Shown piece after piece: positions 34,949 through 47,010 of a stretch of DNA of 64,000 nt. Positions within the stretch are counted from its first letter, which is position 1. The number at the start of each line of letters is the position of its first letter. Source of the stretch: Cylicocyclus nassatus (lineage: Eukaryota; Nematoda; Chromadorea; Rhabditida; Strongylidae). Made by a program: the position numbers and the translations under genes. The stretch is from positions 1,916,359 through 1,980,358 of the forward strand of contig CATQJL010000223.1 in the NCBI GenBank assembly GCA_958299035.1. The letters are read 5' to 3'. The notes beneath the pieces are model-generated. The model saw nothing but the letters and a program-made list of their open reading frames with translations. It searched no databases and had not been told where the DNA came from.

Positions 34949-35382
34949 AGGCAGCGTCCAGGCGAGATCCATCCACCCAGATTAGCACATAGTTGTAAAG
35001 AGGGGCCCATGGGTATCCGATCTGCGTTGGTCCGATCCTTTGACGTGCCCTCTAAGAGGAGATAGGGGCCTGTGATACGTATCACAAGCCGTCCCTTCGT
35101 ATCACAAACCACCTTTGAGGACGAATGCTTACGCAGGTGTGCGGTTGCATTGCAGTTGCACTGCACACTGCAATGCAACTGCATCCGTGCAGTTGCAGCT
35201 CCTCCCGCTGCCATGACGATGAGAACGAGCAATTCGAAACTCGTCCGCTCCCTGAGGGTCCCCAAGAACCGGGTTTTTTGGGAGTTTTGAACAACTTGGA
35301 CTTTACAACTGTAATCAGGGCCACGGAAAGGCGCCCAGAATGGCAGAAACATAAGAGGCGAAATTTTGCCCGGACGCTGCCT
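34949..35382. mobile_element. TTAA-type element with GCAGTTGCA palindromes
   Basis: Ends AGGCAGCGTCC and GGACGCTGCCT match the element at 19851. The right flank is TTAA and the left is TTGA, probably TTAA with one change. The centre (35143-35200) is packed with GCAGTTGCA and TGCAATGCA in both orientations, and a second pair (TGATACGTATCA) lies near 35070. Confidence 0.65.
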
Positions 35383-36544
35383 TTAATTTTTTCCGAAACC
35401 AGCGATGGCTGTAGTAATAAGGATAAAGGGGGACGTGCTAATTGGAAGCTGCTAAACAAATATAAATAGTAAGTATTGATAAGATGGGTTCTTTACGCCT
35501 GTTTCGCCTCTACCCCTATACAGGTTACTATAGAGTGAACCACTCCCGAGGCTCGTCAGTAGGGAAGAGTGGTGTACTGAGAAGGATAGGTTTAGGGGGT
35601 ATTTATACATGAGGGGTAGAACAAATAGATCAAAAATTCAGCTATGTTGCAATTTTGTGAGCATTTTGATAACAAAGGTTTTAGTGTTTTTGAACGATTG
35701 TAGATGCAAATACTTATATGATATGCATTTATTTTTACTCAAGCATTTGATCATGCCGTTAGAAGTCGGTGTTGATTAGAGGCAGTGGTTCAGCAAAACC
35801 GAATAAATCGGAATTTTCATATCGTAGGTTGCTTCACTCCAAATATGAAAGAGCAGGCCTAGCGCACAGCATGCTGTTTCCGAAATTCCCGCAAACCCTT
35901 GCCAGCAAGTCATTTTTATACGTGCTTAGATGAGACGTGAAGTTACAATAGCGAGTAATCTCCCTTTTTTTGAGATTAATCCGGGTTCGTTTTCGCTTTT
36001 TTCTGGAGAAGCGTCGTCTAGCGCGTGAAAACGCCAAGTTTATTGGACCCTCCTAAAAAAAACCACCACATAAAAAGCTAGGTACCAGATTTGTTCAGTC
36101 ACAGTGGTAGATCACGAAAAAAAGGTAAGCATAGATCTTTTCACAATACGTCATGATGTAGCGCAGATTTGACGCGAAGCCAATGCGGACGCATGTCACG
36201 TGAACATTGGAACGATCTCGATAAGAACACGCCGTAATGCATTTGCGGAAGAAGCCGAGCGAAATTGAACGCTTCTTTGTTATGACTTCGCACCTCAGGC
36301 GCTCCTGCATTTACTTTTTTGAAAATTATTTCTGAATTGAACTTTTCTCGAAAAGATTTATGCCTCTCACTAGTTGATTGCTTACTGGCTGAGGAACTTC
36401 TTCTTGTCAGGACTTTACATATGACTGTTTTTGTTGATCACAGACTTTGAATCTGCGGTGTGGGCTGGTTTATGAGCGATTGAAGTAGGCTATCATGAAT
36501 TGTCGAAGTGAGAATGGATGAGAACGTATGCTTAAGCTAAATCA
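35383..36544. other. Stretch with no supported gene
   Basis: AT-rich single-copy-looking DNA. No exon with convincing splice signals and no clear inverted termini were found. Confidence 0.35.
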
Positions 36545-36552
36545 CTACGCTG

Positions 36553-36921
36553 CAGTGGCGTACCCAGGATTTCGGCTCGGGGGGGGGGGCGACAAAAATT
36601 TTTTTCTAAAGAAGGTGCGTGGCGTTAGCCACGCACTCCGAAAAATTTTTTGGGGTGCTCCTAAGAACTTTTGCGGGTCCCCGACCCCTAAAATCCGGAA
36701 AAAGGGGGCGTGGCGTCATCCACGCCCCCGAAAAAAATTTTTTTACAAGGCTAATTAGAATTTTTAAAAAATTTTAAAAACTATTTTAATTATTTACAAA
36801 AATAAACAAGTCACTTGCACATTTTTATAACCCATATAAGTAACTTTCAAAAATTTCGCGACCCATTCTCGGGGGGGGGGAGGCGCCCCCCCCCCCCCGC
36901 CCCGACCTCGGTACGCCACTG
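36553..36921. mobile_element. hAT-like family A element, best copy
   Basis: 369 bp with ends CAGTGGCGTACCCAGG and CTCGGTACGCCACTG, and CTACGCTG on both sides (36545-36552 and 36922-36929). G and C runs lie next to the ends. Two GTGGCGT..CCACGC hairpins lie inside. Confidence 0.92.
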
Positions 36922-37084
36922 CTACGCTGACTTACATTTCACAAGAGCGTCACTCGCTATGTTTAACTATGAGGTTGAAAGAGAAAAATGTAGCTTTTTA
37001 CTTTCCTGTCATGGCATCGCAACAATACGAATTCCAGAGACAGCGAGATACCATTCGACAGAGCAAAGCAAGCTCATATCTACA

Positions 37085-38083
37085 TATGATCGGCTCCCAG
37101 ATTGGTGTGGAGGTGGAGCGACGAGCGCGTCTGCGTACCGAACATCTTAACATACGCCAAAAAGATCAGCTGTAGCGTCATGGCCGCTGGAGACATAATC
37201 TGGCCGTTTTCATGTTTTTTTTTCGTATTTTTCTTTGCTTCCTTCACCGAAATCACATCAGACGCACGCATTAAGTCTTTCCGTGTTTTCTTTCATATCG
37301 AAAAGCGGTTGTTCACTAATTTTTTACGGACGCTGTGAACTGGCATTTTTTACCGAGTCATCCTTTTTGCATTTTGGACTTATTTCAGTTATTTCTGTCA
37401 TTAGTGTTGTATGAGTCTCATCATTTTTTCTCTTTTGACGTTGTGGTCGTTCGTAATCGCTGTGGTAAATTCTGCTTTTGTTTTTTGCAGATGACGAAGT
37501 GTTGCATATTGGTGAGTTATTTAAGTCCATCGAATTACTTCTTTGTTTTCTTCGTTCTTCTTTATTCAGCATGCTTCCACTAAGCATCATGCACGCATGT
37601 GATGCTCTTTTTGTCTGTGTTCATGTGTAATGCTGTCCCTGAAAAAAAAAACTATTTCCAGAATCACTGCAGAAGTTAAAGTACAATACAACAGGAACAT
37701 GTGTTCACCATAGCGATTACGAACGACCACAACGTCAAAAGAGAAAAAATGATGAGACTGATACAACACTAATGACAAAAATAACTGAATTAAGTCAACT
37801 GCAAAAAGGATGACTCGTTAAAAAATGCCAGTTCACAGCGTCCGCAAAAAATTAGTGAACAACCGCTTTCCGATATGAAAGAAAACACGGAAGACTTAAT
37901 GCGTGCGTCTGATGTGATTTCAGTGAAGGAAGCAAAGAAAAATACGAAGAAAACATGAAAACAGCCAGATTATGTCTCCAGCGGCCATGACGCTACAGCT
38001 GATCTTTTTGGCGTATGTTAAGATGTTCGGTACGCAGACGCGCTCGTCGCTCTACCTCCACACCAATCTGGGAGCCGATGATA
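37085..38083. repeat. Long inverted duplication of a coding exon (hairpin locus)
   Basis: Arms 37085-37465 and 37708-38083 are inverted copies, about 380 bp each with only scattered differences. The arms are coding: the right arm on the plus strand and the left arm on the minus strand both read HSDYERPQRQKRKNDET and, further on, KKDDS.KNASSQRP, RASDVISVKEAKKNTKK. The 242-bp loop holds a 21-nt exon and a 150-nt intron that lead into the right arm. A transcript across it would fold into a roughly 375-bp duplex. The surrounding DNA is a mariner-like fold-back (about 36955-38850). Confidence 0.85.
37491..37957 (+). pseudogene. Captured gene fragment, unknown basic protein
   Basis: Not recognised. 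TTTTTTGCAG precedes a 21-nt exon (37491-37511) followed by GTGAGT; a 150-nt intron ends in CTATTTCCAG at 37661; the next exon starts at 37662. The join makes a Glu codon and reads DDEVLHIESLQKLKYNTTG-type sequence, then CVHHSDYERPQRQKRK. A one- or two-base loss near 37795 brings a stop at 37811-37813. Past it the frame resumes as KKDDSLKNASSQRP and runs to about 37957. The left arm keeps an alternative intact stretch but has a stop after SSQRP. The product is rich in Lys, Arg, Asp and Glu and is probably nuclear or unstructured. Neither arm is a full gene; the parent gene is not in this window. Confidence 0.55.
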
Positions 38084-39119
38084 TATATGATATCATATGA
38101 AGTTATATCATATCATATGAAGTTCGGAGACGAAATCTAAGAAGTTTCAAATGACCGAAAAATTAAGAAATTCGGATCTCCTTCCGAAAAATTTCTACGT
38201 ACCCCAACTTGCTCACGAATATACATCTTTCGTAAACTAATGCTGTAATTTTTCAGCTAGACATCGAAAACCTGAAAGTATTCATGCTTTTGCCAAAGTG
38301 ATGCTGAGCTGTTCCCAGGATGTAATTCTACAATACTTAGCTTGGGAAGTACAACCAAAGATTTTCAGCCTTTTACAAAGGTTAGTTCTTGAGAAATATC
38401 GAATTTAGCTTTTTCTTCTGCGTTTGAGATTAAATGAGGCTAAAAATCTTTGATTATACTTCTCAAGCTAGTTAGTATAGAATTACGTATCCAGGAACAG
38501 CCCAGCATTTCAGTTTGGCAGAAAAGCGAAAAATTCCGATTTTGCGATGTTTAACCTAGGAAAAATTACAGCACAGCAACTGCGCGTTCGAACATTTGAT
38601 AAGAGATGTATGTCCGCGAGCAAGTTGTGGGCCCGTAGAAATTACGGACGGAGATACAGTTTTTTGACTTTCCAGTCAAACTTGTTAGATTTCGTCTTCG
38701 AACTTCATGTGGATATAAGCTGTTGCAAAGGCAGTAAAACCATTTTTTAGAGCTTGCTTTGCTCTATTGAGCAGTATCCCATATACGTTTGTGATATTTG
38801 CCTTGTTGCAATTCCATGACCAGGAAATTACAAGCGCTATTGTTTTCTTTCCAACTTAATACTTGTGCCTTCTCCGTGCCTGAATATTGATGGCTGTGAA
38901 TCTCACCGCGCAATGCTGCCAGCACGAATAAATCATTGGTATACTATTATACTATAGCTACTCATTCATAAAGCTTTTCCATGTAAGATCGGTTACTTCG
39001 AGAGGAGGAAACCTTGTGCCGAGGGATAAATGTGAATTTTTGTTGATTATGGAACTTACTATTGCTTGACAGCAAAAGACAATAACCACCGTGAGTAAGG
39101 CAGGCGCTACACTCCTCAT

Positions 39120-39362
39120 GGCGGAGGAGTATAGCATGGCGACGGGCGATCGCCAATCGCTACGACTGGCGATCGTCAATCGCTACGACTGGCGATCGCT
39201 AATCGCTACGACTAGCGATCGACTACGCTTTTGATACTTATCAATTTGACGTGTGGTAACTTGTTTGGCGATTGGCGATCGCCAATATCGGCGACAAAAA
39301 TTGCCGGTTTTACACATATTTGATGCGTATCGATCGTCGCCATGCTATACTCCTCGAGGAGT
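39120..39362. mobile_element. Inverted-repeat element with GGCGATCGCC array
   Basis: GAGGAGTATAGCATGGCGAC at the left is mirrored by GTCGCCATGCTATACTCCTC at the right. The left half holds three to four tandem copies of a 22-23-bp unit (CGCTACGACTGGCGATCG). GGCGATTGGCGATCGCC recurs near the right. Confidence 0.75.
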
Positions 39363-39599
39363 ATAGCTGCCTAACTCTCTTAGCAAAAATACAAACTCTT
39401 AGGTGATCTTAACGAGTCGGCCATCTACACCGTTCGTAAATTTTCAAAAAAGTCAAGCGGTACACTCCGGCGTACTCCCGAAATGCACTGTGTAATGTGC
39501 TAGAACCCCCGTCGCCTCGCCATATCTCGCCTCAAAATGGCCGAATTCTGTATCTAAGGACAACATTCAAATCAGGTCGATGAGTAGCATCATCCTTCT

Positions 39600-40780
39600 A
39601 AATATATAAAACCGAATGGTGTACTTGTCTGTACGCTGGTGGATGCTGTCTGTACGTCCTCGATGGTGTTTTCGTGTCTGTCGTTTCAGTATGGAAACTT
39701 GTTGTATACTATCTCTACCATATTTATCGATTACTTGCATTCGAGGCTGAGAGTTGGCATAGGGGGGTAAGCGAACATGCTGATTACGAATATGATAACC
39801 ATTTTCAAAAATGCCCATTACTTTTATCATTTTATTGGCTTTCTGCAAAATTTGAACTACGGGGCTGGGAGTTGGCAAAGGGGGGTAAGCGAACATGCTG
39901 ATTACGAATACAATATTAAATTTTAGAATTATCAATTACTTTTATCATTTTACCGATTTTTTGCAAAGTTCGAGCTACGGCCCTGAGAGTTGGCACAAGG
40001 GGGTAAGCGAACATGCTGATTACGAATATGATAACCATTTTCAAAAATGCCCATTACTTTTATCATTTTATTGGCTTTTTGCAAAATTTGAACTACGGGG
40101 CTGGTAGTTGGCGAAGGGGGGGGGGGGGAGGGTGAGCGAACGTGCTGACGAATACAATATTAGTTTTTAGAATTACCAATTACTTTTATCGATTTTATCG
40201 ATTTTTTTGCAAAGTTCGAGCTACGGCGTTGAGAGTTGGCACATGGGAGCAAGCGAGCATGCCGATTACAAATATGATAGCCAGTTCAGAAAATACTCAT
40301 TACTTCTATTGGTTTAATTGTTTTTTTGCAATTTTTGAACCACGGCGCTGGGAGGTGGTACAGGCAGGTAATTGAGCATGCTGCTCACGAACAGGTTCTT
40401 ATTTTACAAGTCATCAATTACCTTTACTGGCTTTATCGATTTTTCGCAAAGTCTAAGTCACGGAACTGGGATTTGGCACATGGGAAAAGCAAGCATGCCG
40501 ATTACGATTGTAGCGAATGTTCCTGAATGTACCTATTATTTCTGTCGATTTTTCTATTCTTTGTAAAATTAGAGCTACACGGCTGGTATTTGGCACAAAG
40601 TTGTATGTGAGCACGCTCACTGCAAAGATAGTAACCGTTTTTGAGAGTACCCATTACTTTTATTGATTTCATCAGTACCCATTAGTTTTATTGGTTTAAT
40701 CTTTTTCTCAAAGCTGAAGCTACGAGGATGAGATGCACTGGTGGGGGGTAAGTGAGCAGGCCGAGAATACTACACACTAT
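39600..40780 (+). mobile_element. Old Helitron family 1 copy with expanded internal units
   Basis: The left side resembles the Helitron 5' region (TATATAAAACCGAATGG, then a TGTCTGTACG tract). It is followed by about nine diverged units of roughly 120 bp with the phrases GGCTGAGAGTTGGCA, GGGGGGTAAGCGAACATGCT and ATTACTTTTATC. No 3' CTAGT end is visible. Confidence 0.65.
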
Positions 40781-40849
40781 CGCACTCGGAATTGACGAAG
40801 ACGGTAAATTTACCTAAAGTTGTCATAGATTCACTTTGGCCCGCCTTTA

Positions 40850-42640
40850 CCTTTTGAAATCCTACATCTGCCCCTAAAATCAGAAAAGCACAAAGAGCCT
40901 GGTCTCGAGGGAAGGAAAGGCTTATAAACTGAGGCAGCAAGATACTTCCGCTAAGTATTTCTACGAGTCAATATCTAATTATACAGAAATTTCCTTGAAA
41001 ATTACTTCTATCCCTTCCACTCTGCAAAAACCATACTTTTGCCTCTATAAGCAGAAAGGTGGTCTCTGGAGATGGACAGACCCAAGAGCTTCATCCGATA
41101 GGACATTTTCACTGAAACTGTTGGCCCCCAAACTTCGCAAAAATCACAAACTCAAAAACCACAATTCTGGTCCTAAAAGAAAAAAATACAGGGAGCTTGG
41201 TCTCGAGAGAAGAAAAATTGTGGCCTCAGCCAGCAAGATATTTTCGCCAGAAGTTTCTGGGTGTCAATGATTACACAGAACTTGCTTGAAATTTTCTGGC
41301 CCTTTTGGTCTCGGGGGGAAAGCAGTTATAAGCTCAGCCAGCAAGATACTTTCGCTAAAAATTTCTGGGTGTCAATGTTTATTCATACAGAAACTTGCTT
41401 CAAAATTTACTTCTGGACCTTCTAATTTACAAAAACCATACTTCTGCCTCTAAAAGTAAAAAAGCACAAAGTGCTTTCGAGGGAAGGACGGACCCATGAG
41501 CATCATCCGACAGGACATTTTCGCTAAGATGTTTGACCCCTAGACTTCGCAAAAACCAGTACTTCTTTCCCTAAAAGCAGAAAAGCAAAGGGAATTTAGT
41601 CTCGAGGAAAAGACAGATCCATGAGCTTCATCCGAACAGGGCATCTTCGCTAAGATGTTTGACCTCTAGACTTCGCAAAAACAAGTACTTCTGCCCCTAA
41701 AAGCAGAAAAGCACATGGAGTTTAGTCTCGGGGGAAGAAAAAACCACGGCTTTAGGCAGCAAGATATTTTCGCCAGAAGTTTCTGGGTGTCAATGATTAT
41801 TCATACAGAAACCTGCTTAAAATTTACTTCTGGCCATTCTACTTTGCAAAAACCACACTTCTTCCTCCAAAAGCAAAACAGCACAGATAGCTTGGTTTCG
41901 AGGAAAAGACAGAACCATGAGCTTCATGCAACAAACATTTTCGCCAAGGCGTTTGACCCCCTACACTTCGCAAAAACCAATATTTCTACCCCTAAAAGCA
42001 GAAAAGCACAGGGAATTTAGTCTCTAGGGAAGGACAAACCCATGAGCTCCATCCGACAGGACATTTTCGCTAAGACGTTTGACTTTTCGCAAATACCACA
42101 AAACTCAAAAACCACACTTCTGGCCCTAAAAGCAAAAAGCACAAGGAGCTTGGTCTCGAAGGAAGAAACAATTATTGCCTCATTCGATGTTTTATTATAC
42201 AGAAAGTTGTTTGAAATTCACTTGTGGCCATTCCACTCTTCAAAAACCGGATTTCTGCCTCTGAAATCAGAAAAGTGGTCTTGAGGGAAAAACAGACCCA
42301 GGAGCTTCTTGCGACAGGAAATTATCTTCTCTGAAAATTTTGGCCTTTTGACCACAATTTTGCCACCAGAAACAAAAAAAACAGGGAGCTTGATCTCGAG
42401 GGAAGAAAAGACTCAGGGCTCAGGCAGCAAGATATTTGCGCTAAAAATTTTTAAGTGTCAATATCTATCATAAAGAAACTTGCCGGTCAAATTACGGCCC
42501 CTTCTTCTCAACCATACTTCTGTCCCTAAGGAAGCATAAGGAGCTTGGTTTTGAGGGAAGGAAAGACCCAGGGTTTTATGCGACAGGACAGTTTCGATAA
42601 GATTGTCCTTCAAAAGAAGGCGTTGGGCCAGCTTTAGTCT
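40850..42640 (+). repeat. Satellite-like tandem array, locus 3
   Basis: About 12-13 monomers of roughly 125-165 bp. The core phrases are CTTCGCAAAAACCA, CCCCTAAAAGCAGAAAAGCA, TTGGTCTCGAGGGAAG and GACAGGACATTTTCGCTAAG. Monomer types alternate so that the TTTGCAAAAACCATACTTCT type returns every 390-415 bp (near 41022, 41427, 41843 and 42236), suggesting a higher-order repeat. Open frames here are by-products of the repeat. Confidence 0.8.
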
Positions 42641-44935
42641 ATTCTAAGAAGTAAGTCCGTTCACTGGCAAGACATCATCGAAGAAAATGCTGCTTTGTAT
42701 TCATCTACATATCTGAGTTTTGGATCCTGGAAGACATAACTTGCCGACTCCTTTCGCATGGCACTTTATGAAACGAATATGCTGGTAAAGCGCTCGCAGC
42801 ACGGTAGCTTGGGTTTCAAGTGAAACGGGGGGATAGAGGTATAAGTCACCGGGTCAAAAGGGGTAATTCCGGAGGAGGTGTTCTAACTTAACACGTTTCG
42901 GACCGCGAAATCGCGCGCGGCGAAAAAGAGTGTTCGTTCAACCGTTAGCTAACAAAGGGACCTTATTTTGAAGACTGTGTGCTACATCTGTAATGACCAT
43001 GTCGCAAAACCTCCATACCCAAAGTTCTGAGTGAATTCGAAGTGTTTGAATTTTGTCACCTGAGAAGGAGTTCTGTGCTTTGCTGAGAGATAGGAACAAG
43101 AACTCAGTTTCTAATAATAACCAAAAGTACCCATGTTGTGGACGGTGCACATCAGTATTGAAACTACGGTCTTTCTCTTTGATATCGAAGCAAAGGGATG
43201 TTGCGACGTCGCACGCGTCTTTCGCGTTGCCGCATTTCATTGCAACTGTTGTTCGATTTGTGCTCATATCTTCTAAACAAAGATTGGCGGCACAATTCTA
43301 CAGAGTTATTCGAAAAGTAGAAGCTTAGGCCTTTGACTTGATAACTTTGGACTAAAAGAAGATCTCCTGTAAACGTCAAGCAGTAATTCCATGAAGTTCA
43401 AAAACTGCCATAAATTAATATTTAGCGCGAGCTTTGCGCTAACGCTGACGTCAAAAGTCTTAGATTTTCAAGCATGGTGAGCTCTGTATTTTTTACTGTA
43501 AGGAGGGAAGTTTTAGCCTTATTCGTTATTAGTTAACAACGTTCTTTATCGAGACGCTACTGAACGATTGTACAATAGATATCGATAAGCTGCACCCTTC
43601 TGACTGACGAAAAAGCCTCGATCATGTACTGCATGATGTCTAGAAAAAAATAACCAGCGCGAGAGTGGCGAATAGTCACCCGATGTGAGAAACTGGAGGC
43701 AGTTTCCTTCTTAGACTGAGAAACTTTATCGGGTCCTGGTGGAACAATAGTTTGGGACATCCCTATTTCATAGTAAGCAATAGGTGCAGTACAAGTCTGT
43801 GTAAGAATTATGAGAAACTCATGTGTTCTGAAAGTTTTGCAGCTCTAAACGTGCCAGACATTCACTTCATAAAAGCGAAGAGCAGCCAGAGCAGCCCCAG
43901 TTTTCGATTGAGAGCGGCTATTGAATTCTCTATGAAAAAAGAGAAATGAAATTAAGTACCATGCCTTAAACACCTTAATTTCCTGTAAACAAGTGATCAT
44001 CCTTTCTTCGAGTAGCGGTGACCTCATTACGAATTAATTTAGCAAGTTCTTGTCACACTTCAAATTTGTGTCGCACAGATAGCATCTTATTTGGTTTGGT
44101 TGTTCGTCCATTTTTGAATGCGAAGATACCTAATAGACGTCGATTTATCTTTTTCTTCATCTTCAACCATCTCAAACAATATAACTCAATTGATTGTTTG
44201 AGAAAACAAGACTTTTGTTAATTGTATGTAACGTTTTTCTATTATATAAATTTACTGTTAACTTCCGAGTTTCGGCACATGAATTTCTATCACCAATAAT
44301 CGGAGATATGGAAGACGTTTGAGTGAACCTTCTCACCTCACCTATAGAAACTTTAACGAACTGCTCTAGTCTTCAGCAGAAACTGAGAGCTTTCGAGAGC
44401 TTATCTCACATCTGCAAACGAAAGTAGTCTTGTCAGCTTTCCCACTGCCGCCCTTTTTCGTAATTAAATCACAAAGAGAACATAAACAACGTAATCATTT
44501 GCTCTGTCTGCTCGATTACCTGGTTGATGGCATTAGCTATGTCGAACAACATTCTTCATATCAATGTCCATACCAGCCAAACCTCTTTTATATAGTAAAA
44601 TACATAGACGAATGTTTCATTGCAAGCCACACACAATCTAAAATGAATACCTGTTTCAACCTTTTGAACTAGCAGTTTTCTCACATCTGCTTTACCAGAG
44701 GAACGCCAAAAAGCTGGCCGTTTTTGAGCGTACAGATGAGTTCCTCGTATGGCAGCTGAGTTAAAAGTCAATCAATATATGTACAAAACTGCAGCACGGT
44801 TTCATTTGATCCTAAGAACGCAAGCAATCGTTGAGAATGGCAGACGAAATAGCACCAGTAATGGATATCCTCTAAGAAAACCACGCAGAACTTGTATGGC
44901 AATCATCAAAACACACAAAAAATTCTGTCTACTAT
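42641..44935. other. Stretch with no supported gene
   Basis: Several short frames occur on both strands, none with a recognisable domain or paired splice sites. No clear terminal repeats were found. Confidence 0.35.
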
Positions 44936-44939
44936 ACAT

Positions 44940-45231
44940 CTTATATATAAAGCTGAATGCCTGTTTGTATGTCTGTCTGTCTGTCTGTATGTGTGTACGT
45001 ATGTTCCGAATAGAAAATTCCATTTTTGAACCGATCCGGACCAAACTTGGCACACATACACTTCGGGCCCCGGCGGGTGTCATAGGCTACTTTTCGTATC
45101 GATCGATATCGATTTTATCGATTTTTTGCAAAATTTGGACTGCGGCGCTGGGAGTTGGCATAGGGGGGTAATCGAGCATGCTGATTACGAAATAATGACA
45201 GGGCCGGGCGGAGCCGGGTAAGTCAACTAGT
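44940..45231 (+). mobile_element. Helitron family 1, complete short copy
   Basis: 292 bp from CTTATATATAAAGCTGAATG to a GC-rich hairpin (GGGCCGGGCGGAGCCGGG) and CAACTAGT. It has a TGTCTG tract near the 5' end and one internal unit. It encodes nothing. The CTAGT terminus and 3' hairpin fit Helitron/Helentron elements. Confidence 0.8.
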
Positions 45232-45472
45232 CCCTGATAAACTAAGCTGGGCTGTTTGTAAGAGAGCTTAAACCATGCAAGATTGCAAGAAATGGTAGGG
45301 CGCTAGATGTACCTAGGTACCTCCTCCAAATCTCAGACAGCAGTAGGTAGGCAATCATTGCTATGATCGATCCCACTTGACCAACGGTTACATACAACAA
45401 AGAGGGAGATTGCATGTGATATCCGACTTCATCTACTTGATAAAGCTCAAATCTTGCCGAGTTATCAGCATA

Positions 45473-47010
45473 AGGCCTAAAGGGCCAGGCATACTTTACG
45501 CGATTTCAGTCGCGACGCGATTTGGCAATATTCCAACTGTCTATATCTCGCTGTAAGCACATTTGAAATGTACAGAAGATAGAGCAGTTTATCAATCCAC
45601 CTAAGTTATACACACTATGCGTGTGCAATTTGCTAATGTTGGATCTGAAAAATTCTGGCGAATTGCCAAATCGCGTCGCGACTGAAATCGCGTGAAGTAT
45701 GCCCGGCCCTTGAGGCCTAAGGCATACCTCGCGCGACTTTGTCAAATCGCTACTTCCACGCGATTTGGCGGTTTGCCAGATATTTACAAATCAACCGTGA
45801 GCGGGTCCTAAAGGCACAGGCGAGTAGCTTCCGTAAGTTATGTCAAAAGCATCAAGGCTGGCCCATGCAAAGTGCACTTACGATCAGTTATGAAGAGTCG
45901 CTGCAGTGCTAGATAGCGCAGCGATTGACATCGCGTGAGGTATGCCTTAGGCCTAAGGCATACCTCACGCGATTTTAGTCGCTGCGCGATTTGGCACTGC
46001 AACGACTCTCCATAGCTGGTCGTAAATGCACTTTGTCGCGGATTGGGCCCCCGGCTCCCAATGTCAGTGGTATTGGGCTCTCCTGCATCGGCGAGGGGAG
46101 CCAGGGGTCCCATCCGGGATAAGATGTAGCGTACATTGTGGTGGCGTTACCTGTAAGAATGCGAATTCCGCCTGCCACACAACATGTCATGCACACATAG
46201 AGGCCCTTGCCACCAGCCTACTTAGCAGTTACTCGACACTTGCGACTCGACTCATACTCCGAACAATCGACAGTTTGGGGGGGGGGTACTTATAAGCGAG
46301 GCAATAAGCGAGGCACTGTCTAGAATCGTGCCTGCCTTCTGACAGATCTATCCCACTAGGCATGATTATAAGGTACACATACAAAATGATGACACAAGAT
46401 ATCTCCGGAGCCACAGCCGAGCTGGGGCTCACCGCATCAAAACAAATCACACATGCAAAATGCCCACCATTCATCCACAACTATTCCCCAACCTCAAACA
46501 CAAGGGTGGAGCACAACCAGACCGATGTTAACCTAGGGGGCAACAATATTGAGAAACCCCGTAGCGGTGTCGCCGGCGTGTCCTAGGCGCGAGCGCTCAC
46601 GGAAATACCTCGCCTGCGGGGTTGCCTGTCCTCCGTGTTGGATGTAGATGACGCGTGAGTTGGGACGGCGCTGCATCGCTTGACACGAGTGAAGACGAAA
46701 CTGGGCCCCAACCCTCACCAGGCAATATCGACCACTGATTTGAAAGCTGCGACAGTAGCGGTGGGAAGGCGGGAGCAGCGCGAGGACAGCGTTTCGGGAC
46801 CCCTACGCAGCGCGGCGGCGGCCTCCTTTGAAGGATGTTGCGGATCCGCGATACACTTTGCTTGGGCCAGACTTGCTGCGTTTGTTACAATTTACAGATT
46901 CTACCACCCATCTGAGAGCCTCGTGCCTAATCTCTAAACATCTGACAAATCGCAAGTCGCGAGGATGTGGCGATTTCGCGAAATCGCGAGAGGTATGCCT
47001 TAGGCCTAAG
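45473..47010. repeat. Array of elements with GGCCTAAGGCATACCTC ends
   Basis: Three units share ends rich in GCATACCTCACGCGATTT and its inverse. Unit 1 (45479-45712) is an almost complete palindrome flanked by AGGCCTAA on both sides. Unit 2 runs to about 45951. Unit 3 (45952-47010) has the same ends around a GC-richer 1-kb interior (about 45985-46965) of unknown content. The palindrome CCTTAGGCCTAAGG marks the unit 2/3 junction. Confidence 0.65.

Noticed and set aside
40850..42640. CRISPR-like regular repeats
   Set aside because: The repeats are long, diverged and contiguous without unique spacers, and the sequence is eukaryotic; it is a satellite-type array.
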